Origin: Rostratula benghalensis
Taxonomy: Eukaryota > Chordata > Aves > Charadriiformes > Rostratulidae
Assembly (NCBI GenBank): GCA_013399305.1
Contig: VXAI01000446.1
Location: forward strand, 248,001-312,000
Reading direction: 5' to 3'
DNA: 64,000 nt
Shown: positions 50,251-62,104 of the stretch, one piece after another
Layout of the letters: the number at the start of each line of letters is the position of its first letter
Position numbering within the stretch: position 1 is the stretch's first letter
The notes under the pieces: model-generated
Told to the model about the DNA's origin: nothing
The model's input: the letters and a program-made list of their open reading frames with translations, nothing else
The model's database searches: none
Position numbers and translations under genes: made by a program

Positions 50251-51178
50251 AAGGACTTGCAGCCGGGCACGGGATGCATCAGGGTTTGCTTGCTGCAAGA
50301 GCCTCAAGGTCAGGACACTGAGGTTCAAGGTCAACTCTATTGCCTCCGCTCCTGTGCCTCAGTTTCTCCACATGGATAACACAATGAGGCTCTATAAAAA
50401 GCCCAGGCTATGAGCAAGCTGTCACCCTGCTTGTCCTTTCTTGGCTGAATGCAGAGAGATTTGTATGCTGCCTCTTCCTATCTGTTGAGGTTTGCTGACA
50501 CCCACCCCCCGTGTGTCAGTTTTTCAGGGTGCTGGGAGCTGTGAACACAATCTCTGCTCCTGAAGGTTCGCCCTGCTGAGCTGGGGCGGGAGCTTGAGTC
50601 AGCACCGGCACAGCCAGTTCTGCCGGACCGAACCCTACTGGGGCACGTAAGGCCAGGCAGGGCACTGCTGTGCTGCATCCCTGGGTAGCAAAGTGGCTCA
50701 CCACATCCTGCTCTGCCCTGCAGGGCTGAGCCTGTGCAGGACGGCTGCCCCAGCACCCCGGAGCTGCTGAGCTGCACGCACACCCTCATTCTCATTACCG
50801 CGGCCTCCTGCCACCCTTCATCCAGTGCTGAAGATGGGTGCTTTTCCTGGGAAAAATCACCCAGTGCAGCACAGAGAGACCAGCTGAGCCCTCACAGCCC
50901 CCTGCCAGTCTGTGCCTGGCTGCTGCTGCAGTCTTCCCAGCTGCTTTAAATGGGAGGCAGCTGTGCTGCATGATGCAGGGCATGGTGAGAGGGCTCAGCT
51001 GCTGCTAAGGACATGGCAATGGCTGCCTGTCTGGGGACAGCACTGCTCTGCAGGGCAGGCCAACACAGGGCAGACCTGGGGCTGGCGTTGGGGGTAGGTA
51101 CAGCCTCAAGCTATAATGCTGGGCTGGTCCAGGTACCTAGCTTGCCTCATGGGCTGTCCTCTCTCTTTCAGGCAGAGG

Positions 51179-54100
51179 ATGTTGCGGGCTATGCAATGCC
51201 AGAGCTGCCTGCCCTGGGGCAGCTGGATGCAGCTGTGTGGATCCCTGCCAGGGAGCAGCGGGACCCGGAGTATGTATCTGTGTGCTGCTTCAGTGCCAGG
51301 TGAGATGGGCTCTACACTTGGGCGACTATGACCCTAGGTCTGTCTTGTCCCCAGGGAAGCCCTATCCCTGGTGAACATTCCTCCCCAGCTGCACACTGGC
51401 ACCTGTACAGTCTGAATCACCTCAGCAAGACATAAAGACAGCAAGCTTGGTGGTGCTAGCTTTGCTGGGTGGGAGAAGGCCATGTCTTACTGTGTGTGGT
51501 GTTCTTTCCCCCCAGGTACTGCAGGCAGCACCTTTCTCAAGAAGATCCTTCATGTTAGCAGCATCTCCTTCCCCAGGTACAGTACATACAGCTGGGGCCT
51601 GGACCATTCTGCCCTGTGATCATTCTCCATAGGACCTGTGTGGCTGAGCTGACTGCCTTGGGACCACTGGGGCTCTGCAGGCAAAGACGCTGATTTACTT
51701 CTTCCTAGAAAACAACCCGGATCCATCTCCCTGCCTGCTTTGAGCTGAGCCCAAATTCTCTGCCTTGCCACGTGTTTGCTGGGGATGCACAGCACATGGC
51801 TTGCTGACCTGCTTTAATTTCCTAGTCATGCCCTTGACCTAGCCCTGCACTCTCCCTTGGTGCAGGGGACAGAAGGGCTGAGCTGGCTCTACTCAGCACT
51901 CCCCACAGCACTCACTGCTGGCCCCTGCCCTCCTCCTAACACTCTCCCTCCTCTTGCAGGTGCTCTATTCGCTACCAGAGAGGGTGCCAGGAGCACGCTG
52001 TCCAGCCCAGATCATCCGGACATGGCCTGTCCCAGCTGAGGAATGTGGCCTCTTCTGGTAAGCTTGCACCCCTGTGCTATGGAGCGTCTTACACAGCAGG
52101 TTGTGGGCAGCTGCTGTCTGGGGCAGTGTGAGGGCTAGTAAGAACTGGGTTCTGTTCTCCTCTCTGTAGCTACCTCACTGCAGTGGCTTGTGGAGGGCAA
52201 CTTCCCCAGTCCCCTGCCAGTGAAAAGCCCTTGCTTTGTCAAGCACCTCTTTCTTCCTAGATGCCATCAAGAAACACCAGAAGAGCCTGTCTGCATGGTT
52301 CAGCCACCAGCCCAATGAGGAGAGGCAATTTGGCCCTTCCTTCTCGCTGGACGCAGTCCATGTGGACCCAGTGATCCGGGAGAGCTCCCTGGAGGAGATC
52401 CTGAAGCCCTCACCTGACCTAACTATCCAGAACCAGCTTCAGCAGCCCTTCAGCCAGGTTATTAGCCTCCAAAACCTTTTTGATGTGGATGCCTGTGGGC
52501 GGCAGGTGAAGAACGTGGTGCTGTATGGCACAGTGGGCACAGGGAAGAGCACCCTCATCAAGAAAATGGTGGTGGACTGGTGCCATGGTCTCCTACCCCG
52601 CTTTGAGCTGGTCATCCCCTTCTCCTGTGAGGACCTGTCCCATAGTCATGCCTCCATCTCCCTGCAACGCCTCATAACCAAGAAGTATCAGCATCTCCGG
52701 GATGTGGTGCCAATGCTGGGCACTTCCAACCTCAAGGTGCTTTTTATCCTCAATGGCCTGGAGCGCCTCAACTTGGACTTCCGTCTGGCTGGCACAGAGC
52801 TGTGCTGTGACCCCAATGAGCCTGTGCCTCCCTCTGCTATCGTGGTCAACCTGCTGCGAAAATACCTGCTGCCAGAGGTCAGTGTTTCCCTCCAGATCCT
52901 TAAGGATGGAGAGAGGCTGGGGGTCAGCCCTGAGGCTTTGCAGGTAATTGCTTGTTGTCCAGCTTGGTGGTGAGCAAACAGGCAGCCTCCATTCCTTGGA
53001 GGGACTCACCATGCCACTTACAGATTTGTGTGAAAGACAAGGCCTGGTAAAGCAAAGAAGGCAGTCTGCTGGGCTGTGGTCTTCCAGACATGATATATGT
53101 CTAGCAGGGGATGGGGAAAGCTCTTCCATCTCCTCTGTCTGTGCCAGATTTTAATCAACACCCTTTGTGCAGCAGCTTCTTGAGCCCCAGCCCCTGGGTG
53201 GTATGATCATTGTGTACCTATATGTGGGTTACACACTTGGGACCCTGCTGAGCTTAGATCAAAAACACAGAGGGAGCGACTCCAAACTCACCTAGCTCTC
53301 TGCTTCCAGGCCAGCATCATTGTTACCACGCGCCCATCAGCGGTGCGCCGGATCCCTGGCAAGTATGTGGGCCGCTATGCTGAGATCTGTGGCTTCTCTG
53401 ACACCAACCTGCAGAAGATGTACTTCCAGATGCGTCTCAGCCAGCCTGGCTGCAGTGGAGAGAACAGTGTGAGTAGCAGCTCAGGCGAGCAGGAAAACTT
53501 GGTGGAGATGTTGTCGAGGAACTTGGAGCGCCACAATCAAATAGCTGCTGCCTGCTTCTTGCCTTCTTACTGCTGGCTGGTGTGCACCACACTGCACTTC
53601 CTCTACTTCACCAGGACAGTGCCTCCCAGCCAGACCCTGACTGGCATCTACACCAGCTTTCTGAGGCTCAACTTCAGTGGGGAGGTGCTGGACAGCACTG
53701 ACCCCACCAACATCTCCATGATGAAGTATGTGGCAAAGATGGTGGGTAAACTGGCCTACGAAGGGGTGATGTCCCGCAAGACCACCTTCTCAGAGGATGA
53801 CCTGCAACAGTGCTTTGAGGTGGAGATGAAGACTGAAAGTGAGCTTAATCTCCTGGAGGTCTTCCGTAGCGACGTCTTCCGCTTCTTCCTCACTCCGTGT
53901 GTGCAGCCAGGCAAAGAGCACACTTTTGTTTTCACCATCCCTGCTATGCAGGAGTACCTGGCAGCCCTGTATGTGGTTCTGGGTGAGAAGAAGACCCTGA
54001 CACAGAGAGTGGGAAAGGAGCTGTCAGAGGTCATTGGGAGGGTGAGCGAAGATGTTGCTATCGTTGTGAGTATCATCTCCAAGGTCCTGCCCTTGCGCTT

Positions 54101-56486
54101 TCTGCCAGTGCTTTTCAATCTGCTCAAAATCTTCCCTCGCTACTTCTCCCGGCTGAGCGGTAAGAACCGGGATGCTATTGCCCACACCATGGCAGAGGAG
54201 ATGTTCAAAGAAGAGGACTACTACAATGATGATGTCTTAGACCAGATAAATTCCAGCATCCTGGGTGTGGAGGGCCCTGTGCACCACCCTGATGAGTCCC
54301 GCGATGATGAGGTTTTTGAGCTCTTCCCCATCTTCATGGGGGGGATACTGTCGCGCCGTAACCGTGCCATCCTGGAGCAGCTGGGCTGCTCCATCAAGAA
54401 CCTGGCAGCCTTTGAAATTGCCAAGGCCATGAAGAAGACGGTCATCAGGAAGAGTCGAAAGGGGCTGCCTCCCTCTGAGCTGATGGACTACCTCTTCTTC
54501 CTGCACGAGTTCCAGAACGAGCGCTTCACAGCTGAGGCCATCCGCTCCCTCCGGACTGTCAACCTCTCATCAGTCAGGATGACCCCTCTCAAGTGCTCTG
54601 TCTTGGCATCTGTCATGGGCACCACATGCCATGAGGTGGAGGAGCTGAACCTGACCTCTTGCAACCTTGACACAAACAGCTTGAGGATCCTCTTTCCTGT
54701 CCTTCTGCGATGCAAAGCTCTCCAGTGAGTAACTCCTACCCTTGGCCAGCGCTCAAAAATTTGGCGCTCTCTCACTTTTGCCCATCACAGGAATACATTA
54801 AGAGCCCACACATGGCAAAGGCAGGGAAGGGCATGCATGCCCTTGTTTATCCTCAGTGCAGACCCGGGGGATTACAGCTTCCAACATGCAACACTCCTCG
54901 AGCAGCCCTGCTAGGGCAGTGCATGCTGGGATTTACAGTCCCAACAGTCTCTCCCATAGCACTCTTGGGCAACTCTCTGCATCTGGTACCACAGGCTGCA
55001 CTGTCAGCTCCCCTGCCAGACCCTGGTCCCTCCCATTGCCTGCCCCCTTGGCCCCGGAGCCGCCCAGTATTCCCCTGTAGCTCTGCTACTGCTAACTCTG
55101 GGCAGCCGGTATGCAGCCCGAGGGCTGCGCAAAGGCGTGGGTTCTGTTCCAGTCCATTTGAGGAACTGCAGTCTCCCTGTCGCCCAGGGGGTGGCGAGCC
55201 CTGCACAGCAGAGGTGGGCTCAATTGTGCAGCAGGGCTGTGCAGCACTTCCTTCCTCCAGATGCTCAGCAGGGCTTGGCGGGGTCCTGATCCCTCCTCAA
55301 ACCTCCACCTATCCCCTGCAGACCCTGCACCCACTTCCCTTCCCTTGCTCCTCCTGGCACTGGCTCTGCTGGCTGATCCTGTCCAAGCTCTGGTGCAGTT
55401 TTGGTATGCTCTCTTTTGAGGAGGAAGCCTTCCGTGGCCTTGTCTGGGGAGCCCAGGTAGGATGGTGATAGGGAAGGCCAGGAAAAATAGAGAGAGCAGG
55501 GTTGCCAGCACACAGATAACAGCCATTTCGGTTCTGCCACCCCAATGTCTCGCCCTGCATCAGTCTGCAGCTCAACAGCCTGGGCTCCGACGCTTGCAAG
55601 GAAATCCGTGACCTGCTCCTGCATGACAAGTGTGTGGTGAGCAATCTGCGGTGAGTACTGCCTCTTGTCCTTGCATGAAACTATATCTGCTGCCCATCAT
55701 GTGCCCTGGCCCCGTGTCCCCTGCCTGGCCTTGGCATTTCCCTGAGCTCCTGTGTCCACAGGCTGGGAAATAACCCAGTGGGTGAGCAGGGGGCACAGTA
55801 CCTGGCCGAGGCACTGGCAGGCAACCGCTCGCTGACCCATTTGTCCCTGCTGCACACTACGCTGGGAGACCGGGGTGCCGAGATCATTGCTCAGCACCTG
55901 GCCAAGAACCAGCACCTCCAGGACCTTAACCTAGGCTACAACTCCCTGACGGACACAGCTGCCCTGCACGTGGTGGAGGTGGCCAAAAAGCACGCAACGC
56001 TGGACAAAGTGCAGTGAGTTCACTCTGCCCCATCTCTTCCGTCTTGCAGGCAAAGCCTCTGAGCCAGTGTCCCTCCCTGTGGCAGTGCATGGGGAGCCCG
56101 TGTCTGCCTCTGCATCCTGCCTTCCAGCACTCACAATGTCTCCCACTCCTTTTCTCTCAACCCACAGTCTGTACTTCAATGACATCAGTGAGGAAGGCAA
56201 GCGGGCCCTTCACAGCCTGCGTATGGACCGGGACGGTGTCAGGGCACTGGTCTTTCTTACAGCAGGCACTGATGTCTCTGACTACTGGTCCAGTATCCTG
56301 AATGTGGTGCAGAGGAACCTGCCTTTCTGGGACCGCGAGCGGGTTCGGCAGCACCTTGTTCTCATCCTGCAAGACCTGGAGAGCAGCCGGAGACAGACTG
56401 CCAACCCCTGGAGGAAAGCCAAGTTCCTACGAGTCGAGAGTGAGGTCAAAAAGATGCTGGGAAAATTGCAGCATGGGACCCTCTGA
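51179..56486 (+). CDS. NLRX1: NLRX1, mitochondrial NOD-like receptor
   Basis: Eight coding exons: 51179-51299, 51516-51576, 51960-52057, 52261-52877, 53310-54724, 55564-55650, 55762-56013 and 56168-56486. They give 989 residues (human 975), and all phases join. The first three small exons (residues 1-93) would be the leader and linker; they are poorly conserved, and the start is inferred from the acceptor at 51,171 and phase. The NACHT domain holds Walker [10 protein letters not shown] at about 183-191, and [21 protein letters not shown] and IVTTRPSA follow. The middle region keeps [16 protein letters not shown] and [24 protein letters not shown]-terminal leucine-rich repeats span roughly 745-900 ([51 protein letters not shown]), followed by a helical cap with [12 protein letters not shown]. 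Mammalian NLRX1 lies in mitochondria, dampens MAVS and NF-kB signalling and influences reactive oxygen. Gene order (after ABCG4, before PDZD3) is as in human. Confidence 0.95.
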
Positions 56487-56816
56487 CCTGCTGTCCATCC
56501 GCCGGGCCAGAGAGGGAGCAGTGCTGCTGGGGAGGAAACATCAGAGTGTGATCCAGCAGCACATCCCCTGTGCCCCTATCTGCATGGAGATGCCTACTGG
56601 TTGGGTGCTACCAGGGCTGTCAAAGGTGCTGGATGTGTGGAGCTCAGACCTCATCTGCAGGCAAGATTGAAGTGTGGGAGAACTGTACAGATACCAGGCC
56701 AGGAGCAAGTGGGACTTGTTCTGAGCTTGTAGAGACCCTGGCCACTGCTGGCCTGGCCACAAGCAGCTGCAGTGGCAGAGGGGCAGGACAGGCTTGCTTG
56801 TGAAACGTTTGGTAGC

Positions 56817-56822
56817 ATTAAA
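56817..56822 (+). terminator. Poly(A) signal ATTAAA of NLRX1
   Basis: The common variant hexamer lies 330 bases past the NLRX1 stop. PDZD3 starts about 430 bases further on, so the NLRX1 3' UTR must end nearby. No AATAAA is present in this interval. Confidence 0.55.
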
Positions 56823-56839
56823 GTGCACCGCTTTGCTTC

Positions 56840-57251
56840 CACCGAAGCACACCAGTGCCAAGACTCCAACTCCTCTGCGGGCCCTTCCTGGGGGAAGAAT
56901 GCGGAGGTGCTAGTGCGGCCGTCCCTGCAGCAGTTGGAGTAGAGGGCTGTAGCCCTTCCCTGTCTCAGGGACAGCCCACTTCTGCTCCAGCCCATGCCAA
57001 ACCAGTGAGTCTTCCCCACCATGGGGAAGCTGGAAGCTGGGACACCAGGATCTGTTCCCAAGCTGGGTGTCCCAGGGTGCTGGTTCCTGCTGCCAGCTCT
57101 GCTGGGTGAGGGCTGGCAGTGTCCCAGGGCGGGGAGGGCAGGGGAGACATTGAGCTATTTAACCATTAAACCTGGGGCGTCTTGGAAGAGGCGGGGACAC
57201 TTCCCTGCCACTTCATCCTGTACCTTGCTCCCTCCTGCATTCCCTGCAGCC
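56840..57251. other. Short spacer between NLRX1 and PDZD3
   Basis: About 400 bases with no coding signal. It must hold the PDZD3 promoter and 5' UTR. An AT-rich patch with TATTTAACC and ATTAAACC near 57,158-57,172 stands out from the GC-rich surroundings about 85 bases upstream of the start codon and could serve as a TATA-like element (inference). Confidence 0.35.
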
Positions 57252-60200
57252 ATGAAGCAAACAAAAGGTACGTGCCGGGGCAGAGGGGGCCGTGGTGACC
57301 CTTCTCCACATGCTTGTCTCCAAGCCCTGCTTCTGTAAGGAGCAAGGCAATGTCAGAGCCCAGGCAGGCCGTGGAAAAGGAGCTAGAGACATCCAGGAAA
57401 ATGGGGTGCTTGGCAAAAATCCCCTCTCCTTGGGTTTGGGTGTCGTTGTGCTGGAAGAGGTGGGGAGGGATATTATGGGGAGGTGCGCGGGGGAAAGCCT
57501 CTGTCTGTATCTCCTCACTCCATCCAGCTCTCTGGGACTCTGGTGACCCTTCTCATACCTCACCCAGAAGTCCTGTAAAGCCCCAGGACCAACCTCCATC
57601 TGCAAACTGCTGCCTGGCCCTGCTTTGCCCTTGGTGTTGCAGGACCCCACTGGGCTGAGGGGGTGCACATTGGACCCCAGCAGCAGGTGTCCCACTGCTT
57701 TGAAATACGATGCTGGCAGAGGGGCTGGGGGGAGCAGGGGGCTGCGTGGACTTGGAGTGGCATGCTCAGCCTGTGAATGGACAAGCACTGAGGGCTCAAG
57801 AGTGTGGGGTCTGCTCCTGGCCCTCCACCTCCAGCACTGACCTCTCCTCTCCCTCTGCAGGGCTCAGGGGTGACAAGAAGTCCATCATGTAAGTGCTGAG
57901 CTCCCCTTGGCCGGGGACTTTCTGGGGCTCATGGCAACACAACTGGGCTGTGCTGGGGTACATCCTCAGCTGATGTGGTGTGGGTCACAGCTGCCTGTCC
58001 CCACAAGGTCTTCCCTGAGTATTATCTTGGGAGAGATGTGCGGGACAGTCTAAGAGGGAGATGCATCCTGGCTTTCCCCGGGGAAGAGGAGGACTAGAGC
58101 TGTGGTGCCAGCTGGCACTTTCTGGGAGGATCGGGGCTCCCCACACCATACTGTTGCACTAATGTGCCCTCTCCTGCCCTTTATAAATTTCAGAAAATTT
58201 GGATTTAACCCCAAAGAGGGGATCGACAACCCTGCCTTGTCGCTGGCTGAGGACATGGGTAAATACCTTCATCTCCCCAGGGCATCCCTGTGTCAGCATG
58301 GGGTTCTGGCAGCTGGGAATTGCTAGGATCCTGGGCTCTCTCACATTGAGGAGCTGTGGGGAGGTGAACACTTAAGGTAGCAGCAATGGGGGGGAGATCT
58401 CAGCCTGGGATGGGGTAGAGAACCTGTGTTAGGAACCCTGCAGGACCCTGCTCACACACTGTGCCCCCTCACAGCTGGCGAAGGTGAGGGGGAGCCCCGC
58501 TTCTACCTCCTGAGCAAGGGCAGCGCAGAGACCTTCGGCTTCTGTCTCCATGAGGAGCTGGGTTGCCGGGGCCACATCATCCGGCAGGTTGAGCTGGGGG
58601 GGCTGGCCCAGCGCAGGGGGCTGCAGGATGGAGACCGGCTCCTCCAGATCAATGGCCAATTTGTGGACCACATGGACCACCGCAGGGTAAGCTGGGAGCA
58701 ACCCGGAGTTGTGGGAATGCCCAGATCCTCCCCAGCCAGGGACACAAAGGGTATGGGACCCTGCTGCCCCCCAGGGCCCTGATGCCACAGTTGGAGGGGT
58801 GCCCTGTCCGGGCTTCACAGCCTGAATCCTTCCAGGTGGTGCAAAAGATCAAGGCCAGCAGAAACCAGGTTCTACTGGCGGTGCTGGATGGTGACTCCTA
58901 TGAAGCAGCCAAAGACCTGGGCAGGGACCTGTCCCAGATGCTGCCAACTGACATCCGCCCACGCCTCTGCCACATCACACGGGACAAAAGCGGCTTTGGC
59001 TTCAGTGTGTCGGGTCCAGAAGGTAAAGTGGGCAGCAGGATGCCAGTGCTGTGAGCCTCCCTGACACAGCACTCCACTCACCCTAGACTGCCCCTTCTCC
59101 CTGCAGGCGTGAAGGGCACCTTCCAGCTGTCAGTGCGGCAAGATGGGCCAGCAGAGAGGGCAGGGGTGCCACCAGGCTCCTGGCTCCTGGAGCTGAACGG
59201 AGCCAGCGTGAGGAACTACTCGCACACGCAGCTCGCCAGAAAGGTGCGTGCTCCTGGCATGGGTGGGTGGGGGACTGTGGCCAGCAATGTCACTGAGCAC
59301 CCTGCATTTCCCCTGCAGATTAAACAGAGTGGCAGCAAGGTGACACTGCTGGTGGCGTCCAGCGCTGTGGAGGAGTTTTACCGCCTGCGAGGCCTGCAGA
59401 TCACAGCTGCCTTGGCAGACACCTCCTGGCTCCCCTTCAAGGTCCGTGAGCTGCACATGGTGAAAGGTCCAGCTGGCTATGGGTTTCTGCTCAAGGAAGA
59501 CGACTGCATCTCAGGGGCCATAGGTGAGGAGGCTGAGGGGGGCAGTCTGTACCTGAACAAGGCATGCTGGAGGATCAGGAATAGCTGCAAGCCCTGTGCC
59601 CACAGAGGGACCCTGTCTCCACCTGCACACAAGCATCAGTGTTGCCAGTTCCCCTCTGGCTGAATGCCTCTATGAGCTACTCCTCACTCTCCCTCTGTGG
59701 CAGGCCAGTTCCTGTGGGATGTGGATGCGGGGCTGCCAGCTGAGCAGGCAGGGATGAAGGAAGGGGACCGTCTCCTGGCTGTGAATGGTGAGAGCATCGA
59801 GGAGCTGGACCATCAGCAGACAGTGCTCAGGATTCGTGCCCGTGATGACCAGGTGACACTGCTGGTCATCGACCCTGCTGGTGATGAATTCTACCAGTCG
59901 GTAGGTTTTGGGGACCCAGTGTGGTCCCTCCCTGATTGGGGAGACCTGGGGTGCCGCAATGGTGGGATGGGTGTCTTGCCTCCACGCCTGAACAGTGAGG
60001 TCCTCTTTAGGGAACCTGGCTTGCCATGAAGCACCAGGACCTGTACAGCAATCCTTCTTCTGCTCTTCTAGATTGGGCTGTCCCCTCTGCTGTTTCTTGA
60101 GGACAGTGACCCTGTCTCAGGCTCCTGCATGCCCTCTCTGCCTTCTCCCAGTGGGTCCCCTGGATTCTGTCACATTGAGGCTGGACCAAAGGGACCTGTC

Positions 60201-60901
60201 TCCTGGCTGATGGCTGCTGCCAAAAGTATAGAGATCACACAGGTAACCTCTCTTGCCAGGCCCTTGTGGCAGTGCTGCTCACAGCCTGGAACTGCTCTGA
60301 GTCCTACCACCCATCTGCCCTGCCTGTTCTAATATTTCCCTGGCAGCTGCGAGGCTGGCAGGAGTGGATTGTGTGGTTCCCTGGCCACAGGGGCCAGGCA
60401 GAAGGATCCCTCCAACATGCCCATGGGGCAAGGGTGGAATGTGAGTGGGGATGTGGATATGTGCTGCCCACAACAGCCCCACTGTATCTCCACAGAGCCA
60501 GCACCAGGAGGAGCACAGGAGGCTGCACCAGGCATTCTAGTGGCAGGACCACCCTGCCTCCAGCCACATCGAGCCCATTGCTGCACCCCACCCAGCTCCT
60601 TGGAAAGCACGGCGCTGATCAGCATGGCTGCTGCATGCTTTACTGCTGTTCCTTTGTGCCCACGATGGGGCTCACACCTCCCAGAGACTCATTTCCACAG
60701 ATCGAAGCTGGCTCTGAGCTTTTATTGACCACGGTGGTGGCTTCTCGTAAACTGAAGACAGAGCTGTGTTTTGCCCAGCTGCCTCCAGGGATACCTAGGG
60801 ACATTGCAACAAAGGCCTTTCCCAGCTCCAGACTTCAGGAACTCCCAAGAGAGACGAGACACTGCCTTCCATGCCATGACCCAGGGGACCGGAGAGCATG
60901 A
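57252..60901 (+). CDS. PDZD3: PDZD3 (NHERF4), multi-PDZ scaffold
   Basis: Exons 57252-57267, 57861-57888, 58194-58258, 58475-58686, 58836-59022, 59107-59243, 59319-59523, 59704-59900 and 60072-60242 join in phase and give 406 residues. The end is less sure: a last exon from 60347 to the stop at 60,901 (total 590 residues), or from 60701 (total 472), are both in frame. The KEGIDNPALSLAED stretch before the first PDZ is a PDZD3 hallmark. PDZ1 lies at about 45-125 (ETFGFCL carboxylate loop), PDZ2 at 149-235 (GFGFSV) and PDZ3 at 257-345 (GYGFLL). The linker IGLSPLLFLEDSDP matches human, but after FCHIEAGPKG the expected fourth-PDZ loop is missing. Mammalian PDZD3 is an apical scaffold of intestine and kidney that binds guanylyl cyclase C and transporters. 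The gene is compact and follows NLRX1 directly. Confidence 0.85.
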
Positions 60902-61127
60902 GGCTTAACTCAGCCCAGGGCTGGCCTTTGGGCCAGTGTGTGAAGGGGAACAGGATCAGCAGAGGTCGATGGGGCACTGGAGTAACACCCCTCCTCTCTG
61001 CCTGTTGGCTCAGTTCTGTCCCTGCATGGACATCTCTCTCCTCCTCTCATCTTCCCTGTGACCCTGTGGGCAGTGAGTGCCTGCCTCCCATCACTGCACT
61101 GTTCCTGTGCCACACAGTTGGTGTGTG

Positions 61128-61133
61128 ATTAAA
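61128..61133 (+). terminator. Poly(A) signal ATTAAA of PDZD3
   Basis: The variant hexamer lies about 230 bases past the PDZD3 stop, in a TTGGTGTGTGATTAAAAG context. Transcription from this side and the minus-strand CCDC153 remnant converge within 200 bases. Confidence 0.5.
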
Positions 61134-61323
61134 AGACAAATCCACACTGCTGTTCTTCTGTTCATGCTATGGAGAGGACTGTGACTCAGCAGGACGGCCC
61201 AGGGTCGGACAGGACCCATCTTCTCTTACCTAGCCTGGGGCAGCTGCAGTGTTGGCCAGTGGATGTGGGAAGCTGATAGGCAGTGTGCTAATAGGGAGGT
61301 AGGGGCTGACAGCCCCAAGGAAC

Positions 61324-62100
61324 CTACATCTTCAGGGTGTTGAGGCTGAACTCCTGTAGGTGTTCCTTATATTCCCCAGTGATGGTTGTTCCTGCTTTTT
61401 CCCAGTGCTGGCTCACCTCTCCATCTTGGCCAGCACAAGGTGCAGGCTACCCTGGTGGGAAAGAGGACAGTGAGGACCTGAGGGGGGTGTGTACTGCCAG
61501 AGGGAGCCACCCACAGCTACATACCCACTCACATGAAGGATCTTCTCATACTCCCTCTTGATGGCATCAAGCTGCCCTGCGATGATCCTGTTCCTCTCTG
61601 CTAGTGCTTGGGTGGTAATCTCCTGGGTCTGCTGGCTCCTTCGGAGCCTGGTGGCTGTGGGGCATAGGGGCAGAAGGAGGACACAGGAGCCTGGCACTGT
61701 GTGACCAATGCACAGAAGGGTGCAAGCACACACAGAAGGGTGGCACAGCCTCTGCCCAATCACCCTAATCCTCAGGATGACAGAGAACTCTGGAAGAGGA
61801 GTGCGATCACAGCATCCCCTTTGCAGTCAGCATCTCCCAAGTCTGGGGATGCACTGAGAATGTGGTCAGGCTTTGCCTTCAGCTGCTGCTGTGCTGACAG
61901 CACAAGGTAAATGACTCCCATCTCTCCTTGCTCCCCCACCTGTCCCCACCCCAAAGTACATTTTACTGCTGTGAAGCAAACCCCATTCCCACCCACTGGC
62001 CAGGGTAGGCATGCTGTTTCTAGGCCCTTCACCTTTGCCTCCAAGAGCTGGTTGTGAGCTGCTGTCTGCTTCTGCAGCTCCTAGTATTGCTGGATCATTT
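61324..62100 (-). pseudogene. CCDC153: CCDC153 (DRC12)-like gene, broken and partial
   Basis: Minus-strand segments resemble the C-terminal half of CCDC153, a coiled-coil protein of the ciliary nexin-dynein regulatory complex. 61654-61533 reads QALAERNRIIAGQLDAIKRE then YEKILH; 61451-61324 reads SLHLVLAKMER, then in another frame SQHWEKAG and YKEHLQEFSLNTLKM before TAG. An upstream segment ending at 62100 reads EMIQQY, stop, ELQKQTAAHNQLLEAKVKGL. Defects: an in-frame TAG at 62083-62081, a one-base frameshift near 61,421 giving TGA, and donor phases after 62033 that do not fit the acceptor at 61654. I found none of the N-terminal exons before the window end. Position and strand match human CCDC153, downstream of and convergent with PDZD3. 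Sequencing errors could mimic one lesion, less easily three. Alternatively the TAG is part of an acceptor (exon starting GAGCTG). Confidence 0.6.
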
Positions 62101-62104
62101 CTAG

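Noticed and set aside
52236..52260. ATG at 52,236 as the NLRX1 start
   Set aside because: It precedes a strong TTTCTTCCTAG acceptor, and three upstream exons join in phase; using it would drop the leader.
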